Below are positions 40,001 to 50,184 of a DNA stretch of 64,000 nt, in pieces. Numbering within the stretch: the stretch's first letter is position 1; each line of letters begins with the position of its first letter. This DNA is from Flectonema sp. DT1601. Taxonomy: Eukaryota > Euglenozoa > Diplonemea > Diplonemida > Diplonemidae. Location: NCBI GenBank assembly GCA_964019425.1, contig OZ025813.1, positions 992,001 to 1,056,000 on the forward strand, given 5' to 3'. Position numbers and translations under genes: made by a program. A model generated the notes under the pieces. The model was not told where the DNA came from, made no database searches, and worked only from the letters and a program-made list of their open reading frames with translations.

Positions 40001-41758
40001 CCTGCCCCATGGAGTGTAACCATGGCTGGTGATATGATTTTAATTATTAGTGTTGCTGTGGGTCTTTCATTTATGATGTCAGCTGCAGCTCTTTACGTCG
40101 TTCGTGAGAGACACTTGGGATGTGTGAACTTACAGTTAGCTAGTGGAACACCTATTTTTATTTATTGGATGACAACACTCATTTGGGATTGCATTATTTC
40201 ATTTGTCTGTACTGGGTTGGTTACATTGTTACTTCTGAGCCTACTCGACGATAATGAAAAGTTGCAGTCTTGGTATGTTTCAGCGATTTTGTATTCAATT
40301 GCGTCGTCTCTGTTGTCGTACGTGTGTTCATTTTTGTTTTCTGATGCGACGAAAGCTCAAATTGTAATATCTGGGTATCTGATTGGCCTTTGTTCTTCTT
40401 TTGTGATTGCAGACTTAGCTGTGACTGCGAGTACTGGTTCGGGATCTTCAGCAGCTGAGATCATCCCAATTGTGTTTGCTTCAATTAACCCAACGTATGC
40501 GATTGCTAAGATTCTTATGATTGAAGTAAATTTCCTCGGTCAGTATGAATTTTTGAAAACGAAAAGCAACGGAGACTATTTCAGTTATCATATTCTTGGA
40601 AAGTATCACAAGATCTTTGGTTACCAAATAGCTGGACTGATTGGATTATTAATATTTATTGAGCTTCCTATTAAAAGATGGTATCTATTTGCTAAATTAA
40701 AGTTCTCAAATAACTCGAGAGGTAGTTCATCAGAACTCACTACTATTCTGAGTGGTAAACAACAACCTGTAATTTCAAAAATCACATCACCACAAGTGAG
40801 AATATCAGGACTGACGAAAAAATTTAAAAAAGGAAAAGCAACGGTTACTGTTGTCGACAATATTAGTTTGGATATTGCAAAAGGTTGTTTTGGATTACTT
40901 GGTATTAACGGTGCGGGGAAATCAACGATGATAAAGATGTTGACTGGTGAATATCTCCCAACTTACGGTGATGCTGAAATAGTTTCAAAAGATGGAACCC
41001 TCAAAAGTATTTTATTCGATTCTTCAAAAGTTCGTCAAAACATTGGATTGTGTCCTCAATTTGATACTTTCTTGTCAGAGATGACTGGATTTGAGATAAT
41101 AAAATTCCATTGTATGCTAAAAGGTGTCCCCCCGACTAATGAGAACATCTGGTCTTTCTTATCAATTGTTGGTATTCAACAATATGGTAAAAAACCTGCT
41201 GGAACATACAGCGGTGGTAACAAACGAAAACTCAGCTTAGCAATTGCGTTAATAGGAAGACCACCAGTCGTGTTTCTTGATGAGCCTAGTACTGGTGTTG
41301 ATCCTCAAAGTAAGAGAACTCTTTGGGATGTTATTCAAAATGTTAGTTCTTCAAGAACAGTCATATTGACGTCTCATTCAATGGAAGAAATCGATGCTCT
41401 CAGTAACATGGTCGGAATTATGAAAGATGGAAACCTTCTCAAACTTGGAACTCCTCAACAACTTCGTTCAGAACTCTCTTCTGGTTACAGTCTTCAGTTT
41501 ACGGTTGATCGTGAAGAGTCAGTTGGGGAAGTTATTAATAAACTACAGTCAGAATACTTTCCATCCTTAGTAGTGAACGAGTCTCATAAGAATCGTGTTG
41601 CAGCATTCGTACCGGGAGTATCACCCTCAGTAATCCTACAGACACTACGTGATATTCACATTGGAATTGTGGAGTACGCTGTTACTCAGACATCATTGGA
41701 ACAGGTGTTTCTTGATAGCGTTGCTGATCATCAAAAAGATATTAAGGAAGAAGTTTAA
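37073..41758 (+). CDS. ABCA-subfamily full ABC transporter
   Basis: 1,561 residues in one exon, with the ABCA layout TMD1-NBD1-TMD2-NBD2. A first membrane helix (about 36-52) precedes a large extracytoplasmic loop, followed by five or six helices (about 255-420). NBD1 has Walker A GHNGAGKST (510-518), signature LSGGQKRKISVAM, Walker B LVFLDEPTAGMDP and the switch His in LTTHFMDEAD. TMD2 has a helix near 850, a loop with Asn-glycosylation sites and helices to about 1215. NBD2 has Walker A GINGAGKST (about 1277), YSGGNKRKLSLAIAL, VVFLDEPSTGVDP and SHSMEEID. ABCA proteins export or flip lipids; the signature LSGGN/LSGGQ pair and DEPTAGMDP are typical. The substrate is unknown. The frame is open 19 codons upstream without an ATG. 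Confidence 0.93.
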   Translation: MSGNWFTQFLLLFWFKDCRRMWRNKLGVLQDLCFPIAVTAMILAAYLANVPSNGDLEEYTETAMTNWKQAGKVKNGPPAVSDKLFFMAGNFSTPEVESILNELYEGDTQRSASQSRQFDSYSEMISELYDPATLKTNADYVLQIYRNGKSINYTLQASIGSLPAPARDPDSKSFVESNTWGKNQKGVFDFQYRLSRGLNGTVGINENTLNGTIQRFPSNNSQIRPTNELRHTEARKDSSWTALGAVWWASSFVVIQISVVRSLVREREIGIRYSLQSLGLNPVSFRLANTLSTLLVYGLSVLPSIALYTSIGVFYSSNMALLWGAHLFFILILTSFSSMLSMPLQKVPTGASVIAFIIYGLGVGLGAFAHTLSKSNQLLCCFVPSSYIVIFTNAVYELENKHGGLQWDTIGTELEHNPSVADLYGMQVASFFVFELINVVADNWEYIKDKVSKMRNGNTISFNATGQRTVANEAALLSAKNISMTYSDGFTAVNGIDIDVYEGEVLGLLGHNGAGKSTTINMLQGRLTATNGEIYFKNNNIASSLSEMRDSLGVCPQHDILFDSLTAREHLLLVGALKGIPLMKLSAAVDTALEEVGIKSPDTPNLQHTMATKLSGGQKRKISVAMAFMGQNTKLVFLDEPTAGMDPASRRLIWEVIEKKKHANNVGIVLTTHFMDEADLLSDKIAIMHAGEICDEGSSLELKGRHSSGYTLTVSTSANAEGLLSIVRKYVPSLTQLSHCGDEIVFGIDRESLCHLPNLLQFLDDPSKTKQLDIRYYGLSMGTLQDVFLALERSASTDTNKEHKAIEFDALEIPTKSGSYVFAMFYKRFCCTRRDRQILLFQILFPCIFTVIGLLARHFIKQSTSSSADFHPVLPYSGVRTAVYTPTLSEQQFLQRDWIGGDVDWGLFSGNSSLPYNTTDLVLNATSVITNNWISNFNVMYAGDLNYATLGFWQNTVGSLYPTQNAVTEFTIGNLPPAPWSVTMAGDMILIISVAVGLSFMMSAAALYVVRERHLGCVNLQLASGTPIFIYWMTTLIWDCIISFVCTGLVTLLLLSLLDDNEKLQSWYVSAILYSIASSLLSYVCSFLFSDATKAQIVISGYLIGLCSSFVIADLAVTASTGSGSSAAEIIPIVFASINPTYAIAKILMIEVNFLGQYEFLKTKSNGDYFSYHILGKYHKIFGYQIAGLIGLLIFIELPIKRWYLFAKLKFSNNSRGSSSELTTILSGKQQPVISKITSPQVRISGLTKKFKKGKATVTVVDNISLDIAKGCFGLLGINGAGKSTMIKMLTGEYLPTYGDAEIVSKDGTLKSILFDSSKVRQNIGLCPQFDTFLSEMTGFEIIKFHCMLKGVPPTNENIWSFLSIVGIQQYGKKPAGTYSGGNKRKLSLAIALIGRPPVVFLDEPSTGVDPQSKRTLWDVIQNVSSSRTVILTSHSMEEIDALSNMVGIMKDGNLLKLGTPQQLRSELSSGYSLQFTVDREESVGEVINKLQSEYFPSLVVNESHKNRVAAFVPGVSPSVILQTLRDIHIGIVEYAVTQTSLEQVFLDSVADHQKDIKEEV

Positions 41759-42922
41759 TCATTTTCATGATGTCGTTTTTTTTTGTTTTTAATTTTTAAT
41801 TTTTTTTTTTAAAAATTATGAAGAAAATAAAAAACGTTTTTTTGTTTTCGACTCTCTCCAGATTATTCAGCATTAGCGTGCGATTGGAATCATTCTCCTT
41901 TGCTGTGTCGTCTGGTTGTTCCTTTGCCAGGATGATCACACTTATTGATCCCAACTATAGAGCTCATCCGGTCAATCAAAACTTCCCTCTTCAGTAGACC
42001 AAACAATTTTAGTTGAGTGAAGGACTCTCTTGGGTTTGCCAAAGAGACCAACTGTTGTTTGTGTTTGCAGTCATATTACTTCCTTCCTTTCTAGTTTGAA
42101 ACCAGTTGCGAACAACGGAACTTTGCATGATTTTGCATTTCGAGTGGCACCAACACTAAATGCGATTTGTGCAGTGAAGGAATCTTTTTGTTTGTTTTCT
42201 GTGTTTTACATACGTCGGCTGTTTGATATTGTTGATTGCCACTTTTTTTTATTTCCTCCCTATTTTTTCTGTTTTAATTCTTGAGATGTCCAATTCTGGT
42301 ACTTATGAATTAGATTAGCTACACTGTGTTATTGCAACTGATTTATCAAAAGCAAAAAAAACGTCAACTCTTCGCTGAGGTGTTTTAAAAAAGAATTTTT
42401 TTTTTAGATTCTTTTATGTGATTTTTCCTTACAATTTTGTTGATGTTTGATTTTTATTATTTTTTTTGTTTTGATATTTCGCTGATAAAGCTGATCCAAA
42501 CATATCAAAAGAAAAAAAATAAAATAAAACTAATCAGTGTCAACACTTTAAATCTACTAAGGTACTTTGGAACTTGCAATCCGAACATTAAAATGTTTCA
42601 AAGAAGTAATCATTTATTTGTTTCCCACAATTATTCCCTAACTCTTTACTGTTTTGGTAATTAAATCTACACTGATCGATGCACATTCTTAGTAGGTCAT
42701 CGACGTGATTACGATGTCCGTATGCGTGTCGTGGTGTAGTGGAATGTGAAATTTAATTTTGAGTTTGCAGTCACAATTTATAAATATATTTCCATTCTGC
42801 AGTACAGACATAAATTATTTCTTGTTGTGTAACACCAGTGATCCTGTTGTTGTTATTGTTGTTGTTGTTGTTATTGTTTCTATGAAAAGGATAATTTATC
42901 ACAGAACTCAATCAACAATAAA
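41759..42922. other. spacer
   Basis: T- and A-rich, with a GTT/ATT simple repeat at about 42847-42880. No gene is seen. The acceptor-like TTATCACAG ends 18 nt before the next ATG. Confidence 0.5.
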
Positions 42923-45900
42923 ATGAAATCAGCAGTACTCGGACTACTGCTGGCTGCGGGGACGACAGAGGCAGCCAATTGCGGGTGGGCGAAGCCTCAC
43001 AATGCAGCGCAGTACCCGCTGTGGCCTTACTGCAACAGAAGACCTGGAGATGGACAAACACTATACCCATACATGGATGATACCATTCCTCCTGCAGACG
43101 TTGCTCCATACACTTGTACTGGTGGTAAAGTACTTAGACATGACTCTCCTGGTCTTATCTGTGCTGACTACAATCTTGGAGATGAGTTTGCTGGTCCTTG
43201 TACTGATCAAACTTGTTGTGCTGAAGAGTTGTGCAGTACCTACACATGTCAACAAGGAACTCTAAGAGGTGGTGCTAATAAGATTAGCTGTACTTTCCCA
43301 TGTAATGATGAAACATGTTGTATTGCTCCTGCTGGTGTACCTAATCATGATGCTCAAGGTTTTATATTCGTTGATAAGGATCCAGGATTATATAGATTCG
43401 GAGGACAGGCTACTATTATTCGTGCTATGGATGAATCAGACATCACACATTACAGAGTGTATTGGGGATTTGCTTACAGTATTAGAAAGGTTCCTTCTTG
43501 TGGTTTAGGTAATCCAGTTTCATGGACTCAAGTGAAGTGGAGAGATCCAACAAAACTTTTTAAAGAATTTCCAGTTACAGGATGTGATATCACTTTTGAC
43601 ATCCCGATGGGAACGGCTCCAAATGAAAGGTGTCCAATATCATACGATAGACAGGAGCGTTCTACAGCTCACGCTGATAAGTGTAATCCTCATTATTTCT
43701 TAGTAGTTTCAGTTAATCAGAATGGTGAGAAACCAGTTCTTATCGACCAGTCTCAACAAGTTGGACCAAAGTACACCATCGTTGATTTTGAAGGTAATAA
43801 AGGATTGCCATGTTTAGAAGCGGGGATTACAATGGGTCACGATTTAATGGGACCTGACGACATTCAATTGGGAGCTTGGAATGGTGTTCCTACTCCTCTG
43901 AAATGTCAGGAACTGTGTGCTGAACACAATGCTAAATTACAACCCGGTGGTATTCCTTGTAGACAATTCACTTGGTCATTAGATAATGGAGGAAGATCTT
44001 CTGAGAGTTGTTGGATAGAAGCTCAGCTGCTTCAAAAACAACACTACACAGTTCGTTTTATATCTCCTGCTGTTTGTGTAACACCGAATGGTCAAACTCC
44101 AACAGGTAAAGAGCAACCGAGATGTAGTCGGTGGATAAGACATCAAAATCTAGCGCCTTTTGCTGTAAGCACACGTGATGCATACAAGAATAAGGGACCG
44201 CACTACGTTCAGTTTCCGAACTTACCAGATGTTCCACTTGGGAAATATGACAACGCAGAGTACTGTAGAAATATGTGTGACTTGGATGCTTTATGTACAG
44301 GGTTTTCATGGATGAAGAAAGACCCAACTGACACATACTTCCATAAATGTTTATTACACAGAGCTGGTGATTACGAAAACAATTTAGAATCGAACATCTT
44401 TTATGACACCTGGGTATGCAGCAGAGAAACTCATGCACCATTAATCTCTGGCTTTACTCTCCAAAAAAATCCTTATGGATACAAAAAGTGCAGCTCAACA
44501 CCAACCACTACTCAGTCACTCACAAGTTACGATTGCTGTGCAGAGGCGTGTCGTAATGAAGCTGGTTGTTCAGCTTTTACATTTATGGCTGATGGAACTT
44601 GCACTACACACTCTGATTGCTCAGCTAAGGATTCTTTTCATAATATTGCAGGATGTACTTACGAGTCTTGCTTTGACGGATTCGGAGGAGCTACTTATGT
44701 GGCGGATGAAGTAAAGATGCAAATTGTCGACAGATGGCCGCTAACAGGTAAGGGCTCAGCCGAGGGAATCACTGTTGCAGTCCAAAGTAACAGAGGTCTT
44801 GAGGGTGTTGTTGTTCACTGTGTCGCTAGCTTAGACTTAACACAAGTTCCCGTTACAGCTGAAGACCTAATAGCAGGTAACTCAGCACTTATACGATACA
44901 GCGCAACGATAACCAACGGAGTTGCGAAGATGATAATACTGAGTGAATACAAAACTTCTAGCAACCAACTAACTCCTGGTACTTATTATGGAGTTAGATG
45001 TATGGTTGAGAATGCTCTTAGCAAAGGGCTCAAGGCCACGTACACAGAATTATGGATTCCTGTTCAAGATCCACCTGGTTACACTAAAGTAGGTAATGGA
45101 TTCTGTAGAACTTCAGGTTGTAATCCAATTGGAGAAGTTCCTAGTCAGTCTTGTACCTTCTTGGAGTGTAAGGCGTACTGTGACAACGCTCCCGTGTGTA
45201 GCGCTTTTTGGTGGCGTCGCAGTGATGGCTGGTGTCACATCAAAACCACAGCCTGTTCCTACACTTTCGTTAACAATGATAACAACATTCAGTGTTGGAA
45301 ACCTGACTCTAATGCGAATGTAGTTCATTACCCTGGAGATACTTATTGTGCTAACTCCTGTCCTGCTACTTTTGGTATAGTTGATACCTGTACTCGAAAG
45401 AGAAGAATGGGTCAATATGATTCCAATTACTTTCTTCCTGACATCACTTCTATGAACTGCCCTATCAAGACGGCAGCGCCTACCTCGGTACCTACGGCTG
45501 TTCCAACAGTTGCTCCAACAGTTGCTCCCACAGCAGTACCTACTGCTGTTCCGACTTTGGTACCAACAGCTGTTCCGACGGTTGCTCCTACAGTAGTGCC
45601 GACAGCTGTCCCAACAGTTGCTCCTACAGCAGTGCCGACAGCTGTTCCGACCATTGCCCCAACAGGAGTTCCTGGTGTTCCGCCAACTGATATGCCTACT
45701 GCTGTGCCGACTTTAGTACCAACAGCTGTTCCAACCTCTGTACCGACCGCCGTACCAACCGCTGTTCCAACCTCCGTACCGACCGCCGTACCAACCGCTG
45801 TTCCAACCTCCGTACCGACCGCCGTACCAACAGCTGTTCCGACTATTGCCCCAACGGGGGTTCCTGGTGTTCCGGCAACTGTTGTCCCTACCGCCGTACC

Positions 45901-46873
45901 AACAGCTGTTCCCACCTCCGTGCCGACAACTGTTCCGACCAATACCCCAACAGGAATTCCTGGTGTTCCGCCAACTGCCACGCCAACTACCGTACCAACA
46001 GCTGTACCGACCATTGCTCCTACGGGCGTTCCCGGTGTTCCGCCAACTGTAGTTCCTACAGCCGTACCTACGACTATTCCGACGGGAGTTCCTGGCGTTC
46101 CACCAACTATCGCACCGACAGCTATTCCGACTGTTGCTCCAACAGGTATTCCAGGCGTTCCACCAACTACCGCACCGACAGGTATTCCAGGCGTTCCACC
46201 AACTACCGCCCCGACAGGTATTCCAGGCGTTCCACCAACTACCGCCCCGACAGGTATTCCAGGCGTTCCACCAACTACCGCCCCGACAGGTATTCCAGGC
46301 GTTCCACCAACTACCGCACCGACAGGTATTCCAGGCGTTCCACCAACTACCGCACCGACAGGTATTCCAGGCGTTCCACCAACTACCGCACCGACAGGTA
46401 TTCCAGGCGTTCCACCAACTACTGCTCCAACAGGTATTCCAGGCGTTCCCCCAACTGACGTTCCAACTTCTGTCCCGGGCAGTGGCAATCCAGGAAATAC
46501 TTCTGCTCCACAGACAGCTATTCCAACCTCCGTACCTCTTGATTCGAATGGGGCTGGTCTGGGAGAGGAAGATGATAGTTCTAACAACTGGTGGATTATT
46601 GTGATCATCGTTGTGGGATCATTATTAGTCTGTGGAATGATAATTGCCGGATTACTTTACAAAAGGAAGAAGTCAAATGAAATATATCTTTGTGACTTTC
46701 CAGATGTGCCTGAGAGTGAAGAAATGAGTGGCAGCCCCTATGTCAGTCCAGCTGCCAGCAGAAAGGACTCTATGGCTAGTTATCACAGTAGGAGGAATTC
46801 AGCGATTCAGGATAGTCGTCAGGTCTCTCGTAGAGGAACTGGTGACTCGACTGCCTACTTTAGTACCTTATAG
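42923..46873 (+). CDS. type I membrane protein with PAN/Apple-like domains and mucin-like stalk
   Basis: 1,316 residues, no intron. A signal peptide (MKSAVLGLLLAAGTTEA) is followed by Cys-rich repeats (about 55-140; C-T-D-Q-T-CC, C-N-D-E-T-CC). Next is a beta-rich region (DESDITHYRVYWGFAY), then at least four PAN/Apple-like modules with the C..C..CxGFSW/CSAFTF pattern (about 315-390, 415-490, 510-580, 710-790). A Pro-Thr-Val-Ala stalk (about 850-1195) ends in nine 12-residue units GIPGVPPTTAPT, likely heavily O-glycosylated. A single membrane helix (about 1223-1246) precedes KRKK and a cytosolic tail with Ser-rich basophilic kinase sites (RKDS, RRNS, RRGT). PAN domains bind proteins or sugars, so an adhesion or receptor role is plausible. 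Confidence 0.85.
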   Translation: MKSAVLGLLLAAGTTEAANCGWAKPHNAAQYPLWPYCNRRPGDGQTLYPYMDDTIPPADVAPYTCTGGKVLRHDSPGLICADYNLGDEFAGPCTDQTCCAEELCSTYTCQQGTLRGGANKISCTFPCNDETCCIAPAGVPNHDAQGFIFVDKDPGLYRFGGQATIIRAMDESDITHYRVYWGFAYSIRKVPSCGLGNPVSWTQVKWRDPTKLFKEFPVTGCDITFDIPMGTAPNERCPISYDRQERSTAHADKCNPHYFLVVSVNQNGEKPVLIDQSQQVGPKYTIVDFEGNKGLPCLEAGITMGHDLMGPDDIQLGAWNGVPTPLKCQELCAEHNAKLQPGGIPCRQFTWSLDNGGRSSESCWIEAQLLQKQHYTVRFISPAVCVTPNGQTPTGKEQPRCSRWIRHQNLAPFAVSTRDAYKNKGPHYVQFPNLPDVPLGKYDNAEYCRNMCDLDALCTGFSWMKKDPTDTYFHKCLLHRAGDYENNLESNIFYDTWVCSRETHAPLISGFTLQKNPYGYKKCSSTPTTTQSLTSYDCCAEACRNEAGCSAFTFMADGTCTTHSDCSAKDSFHNIAGCTYESCFDGFGGATYVADEVKMQIVDRWPLTGKGSAEGITVAVQSNRGLEGVVVHCVASLDLTQVPVTAEDLIAGNSALIRYSATITNGVAKMIILSEYKTSSNQLTPGTYYGVRCMVENALSKGLKATYTELWIPVQDPPGYTKVGNGFCRTSGCNPIGEVPSQSCTFLECKAYCDNAPVCSAFWWRRSDGWCHIKTTACSYTFVNNDNNIQCWKPDSNANVVHYPGDTYCANSCPATFGIVDTCTRKRRMGQYDSNYFLPDITSMNCPIKTAAPTSVPTAVPTVAPTVAPTAVPTAVPTLVPTAVPTVAPTVVPTAVPTVAPTAVPTAVPTIAPTGVPGVPPTDMPTAVPTLVPTAVPTSVPTAVPTAVPTSVPTAVPTAVPTSVPTAVPTAVPTIAPTGVPGVPATVVPTAVPTAVPTSVPTTVPTNTPTGIPGVPPTATPTTVPTAVPTIAPTGVPGVPPTVVPTAVPTTIPTGVPGVPPTIAPTAIPTVAPTGIPGVPPTTAPTGIPGVPPTTAPTGIPGVPPTTAPTGIPGVPPTTAPTGIPGVPPTTAPTGIPGVPPTTAPTGIPGVPPTTAPTGIPGVPPTTAPTGIPGVPPTDVPTSVPGSGNPGNTSAPQTAIPTSVPLDSNGAGLGEEDDSSNNWWIIVIIVVGSLLVCGMIIAGLLYKRKKSNEIYLCDFPDVPESEEMSGSPYVSPAASRKDSMASYHSRRNSAIQDSRQVSRRGTGDSTAYFSTL
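45477..46144 (+). repeat. irregular PTAVPT-type coding repeat
   Basis: Degenerate 12-15 bp units encode variants of VPTAVPT and APTGVPGVPPT. The region near 45740-45835 holds near-identical 42-bp units (ACCAACCGCTGTTCCAACCT). Confidence 0.8.
46145..46468 (+). repeat. 36-bp coding minisatellite, nine units
   Basis: Units start GGTATTCCAGGCGTTCCACC at exact 36-base intervals from 46145 to 46433. They are near identical in DNA, differing mostly at one third-position base, so they were homogenised recently. Confidence 0.9.
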
Positions 46874-49490
46874 ATTTGATTGAAGTCATTCGACACAGGA
46901 AGTGACACCAACGTTCGATTCTAAGTCTAACTAGAAATTCCGTAAAAGGAGTCGCCCCATAACAGACGTTGCTAGGAATTCCATCCCAAACTCTAGCGTT
47001 TTAAAAGAACCACTCACATTGAATGGTATCATAACACTTCTTTCCTTTACCCTTCTCCCCCCCAGAAGAGTATATTATCTTATTATCTTCTTCTTAAGAT
47101 GATCAGTAAATCTTTTGATATGTAGTCGGAAGATGTTGAATGCTGGTAGTCAAACAAGTATCTCATCTCGTTACGAAGGTAGTTTTTCTCTACCTTTGAG
47201 ACGTTTTGAAAAAAAAAAAAAAGGATTTTTTTTATCCCAAAGCAAGAAGTGATTAGTAAATCACTTTCAGTTAGTTCCTTTTGAGTGAAGCATTCCATAC
47301 CGATGCCGAAGTTTTGTTTTTATCGATATGTGAGTCGCTCTCATCAACCAGCGATAAACAGATCCTTGCGATCGCAATTTGCAGATTACTATTTTTTCCC
47401 CTCCCACGATCGACTTTGCTTTATCGCAAAGGAACCCGACAATGTGAAATAAGAATCACCTTATAGCTTACCTTTTAACAACCTTTTGTAGGAGGACCAT
47501 AAAATTAAATACCCTCATAGACTAACGCACCCGAAACTCATCATTTGGATTGTAATAGACAACTCTCTTGATAATGTTATGGTGTTGGCGTTGTATAATT
47601 AGTTAGGGTTATGTTGATGAGAAATCGGTCTCAAGGGACTTCACCTTTTGGTCAAAAAAAATTGAAAGAGACGGAAAATAAAGAAAAAATAAAAAATATA
47701 TATATTGTGCTAGCGCTCACATTCTGGTAGTTTGTAAACCAAGAAACAGTAGTATTCTTAGCAAAACTATACATCGACGATGGTAGCTATAAATAATTTG
47801 ACGTGTTTTGTTTGTCCAGTATTAGATTGGATACACCGTCGACCTTCTTAATCTTTTTTTTTTTTTTTTTTTTTTGTTTCTTTTTTTTTTCTTTTTTTTT
47901 TCGTTCTGGTAAACGTGAAAAAAGACTCGGAATACTATTTTTTTTTTTTTTTTTTTTTTTGAGTTTTATTCATTTCATTTCATTTCGTTTTTTTCTTAAA
48001 GTCTGGATAAGCAGTACTTGGGGATTTTGCACTTTCCATGTTCCTCCCGATCGAGTGCTCTCAAGAAGACTGGACGCACTAGAGGGTCGAATTGATACAA
48101 AAATATTTATAAATTTATTTCCTTTCCACCCGTTCCTTATCCCAAACGATTCGGGCGTCAAATCGACCCGACAGAACCTTTCAACAAGAACCAGATTTCT
48201 CTTCTTTACTCAAAACGTTAACGTAGCTACAATACAAGCGACTCCTCTGCTTAGCGAAGTAGTTGTCTTGTCAGCCACCTGACTAATTAATTGTACCTCC
48301 TTGGTGAACCCTTCCTCCTGTCGCTCGGTAGTTTTCGAAACTGGACGAAGTTTATGTTTGAGAGAAATGGTGTCTTTGAGTAGTCTTGAGACTGCCACTC
48401 AAGGAAAATCTATTCTTTCCTCAGAGTGGTTGTTTCTGATTTTACTTTATCATTGTCTGTGGTCAGTGCGTTTATTTTACGCTACTGAATAACTCTGCTT
48501 CCTGAAGGAAAGCTCTTGATTCCAACAACTCTTTTTCTAGGCGTGAATTCCGACTCATAACTAATGATAGTCTATCAACTCGCCAAATACTCTATGTTTT
48601 ACCCACTGGAGAACTCCGGTAGGGAAAATTATTTTTTTTTTCTATTTCGTGCCAACGATAAGTTGTACAGATGCCACTTAGTCAGATCACAGCAAGCAAT
48701 TTAACTCCCACAGGAAGACTTTTTATCCATTTTGTTTCTGTTTAACAAAATAATTGGAGAAAATAATCCTGTGAGAGCGATGGCTATTTATTGGCTTTCT
48801 GGACTTCTTTTCGGACACTCTATGTTTTTTTTTTTTTTTTTTTTTTTTTTTTTGACATGTTGTTGTAATTAGTTAAAAATATGAAGAAGCGTCAGATCTC
48901 ATCGCAGAAACACACGGGAAAAAAAGGTTTTAATTTTAATTTCTGCAAGAGTTCATACTGCTTATTGAACTCGCAGTCTTATTTTTTTAAAACTTTTGAG
49001 ACGGTCTTAGTGAACAGTCAATTCTGGTGGTGGAAACATACTGAGTAACTTCAGCTTATTTTTTTTTTTCTTATTATTATTATCTTCAATAATGTTATAA
49101 GTCAACTATTTGTTTTTTCCTCCAGCTTGCCGATTTTTTTTTCACATCAAAACAAAAAAAAATATATATTTTCAACTTTATAACAATTACTCTGATTAGT
49201 GAAATGTTGTATGTGTGTTGTCTTCTGTTTGTTGTGATTCAGATATACGGCATTCTAGTATTTGTGATTAATAATGATCACCTTGAATTCTAAAGCTTCC
49301 CCTCCACCGACACCATTTTATGTTTTGTTCTTATTATTTTAGGTGTGTTCGTTTGTCTTTTTTTTTTTTTGCTTTCCCCTTTAATTTCCTCGTTTTTTTC
49401 TTTTTTTTTTGGTTTAATCGTCTGAGCATATCTCTTTACGCCTAACGTTCACCTCCTCGCTACGCATATGTTTGATATTGGAATTCGGTC

Positions 49491-49525
<35 letters not shown>

Positions 49526-49698
49526 AATACCTAATTTGATGTGATTAGTTTCAATGAAACTTTTGTTCACATATTTTTTTTATTGCAAATAAAAAAATTA
49601 AGCGTCGAATTTCATTTTTTTTTTAGTGTACCGCAATAAAAAGCTTATTGTTTGTTTTTTTTTTAACCCGCTGTTGTCTTCCAAGCACGCCTTAGGTG
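46874..49698. other. gene-free spacer, part of a 5 kb gap
   Basis: Long T runs (for example 47852-47875, 47939-47960, 48824-48853) and an A run (49492-49521) break up any frame. Small foldbacks occur at 47177-47200 and 48381-48392 (AGTCTTGAGACT). No gene family or known RNA was recognised on either strand. Confidence 0.55.
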
Positions 49699-49870
49699 TT
49701 TTTTTTTTTTTTTTTTTTTTTGCACCGACAAAGTCGGAGAAGAAACTAACTAACTATTCAAATTAAAAGAGCCGTTTTTATTTATTTATGGTCAAAATGT
49801 TATCTATTTTCCCTTTGCGCAAGTAATACTGTCTCTTGATCAACAAAAATATATAAGGCTTCTTCTTTTT
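49699..49870 (-). repeat. dispersed repeat family A, longest copy
   Basis: A T run, then GCACCGACAAAGTCGG, ACTAACTAACTATTCAAATT, TTTATTTATTTATGGTCAAA, ATGTTATCTATTT and CAACAAAAATATATAAGGC. Read on the minus strand it ends in a CCGAC/GTCGG hairpin and poly(A). Confidence 0.7.
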
Positions 49871-50184
49871 GTTGTTGTTCGAATGTTCAGTCAAACCTTT
49901 CGTTGAACGCTTCGAAAAGGGTTGGAGAAAACATCTGTTTTGATGGAAATTATATAAAATATGAATTACTCGACTCGACGACTGGTCAGCTATTCATTTA
50001 GTTTGCTTAAATAATGAGTGACGTCGTTTTCGTTTTAATCTCATTGTTAGTTGTTTTGATTCGATAAAATACTGTACTCACACACCCCAAAAGTGAGCAT
50101 AAGTTTTAACCTATTTACTTATTATAGTATTATGGAGTTTATGTTGTCAACCTATAACCCGATCAAGATCAAATTATCCCCCCC

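Noticed and set aside
45427-46608. 393-codon open frame antisense to the PAN/mucin gene
   Set aside because: It exists because the Pro/Thr/Val codon repeats have no stop in that frame (it reads Gly-Thr-Ala-Val repeats). It lacks the signal, domains or boundaries of a real gene.
46905-46930. GTTCGATTC resembling a tRNA T-loop/B box
   Set aside because: The flanking T-stem and acceptor stem do not pair, and no A box lies at the right distance.
47803-48282. 159-codon frame in the 5 kb spacer
   Set aside because: The N-terminal half is polyphenylalanine from T runs, and the rest has no recognisable domain or codon bias.
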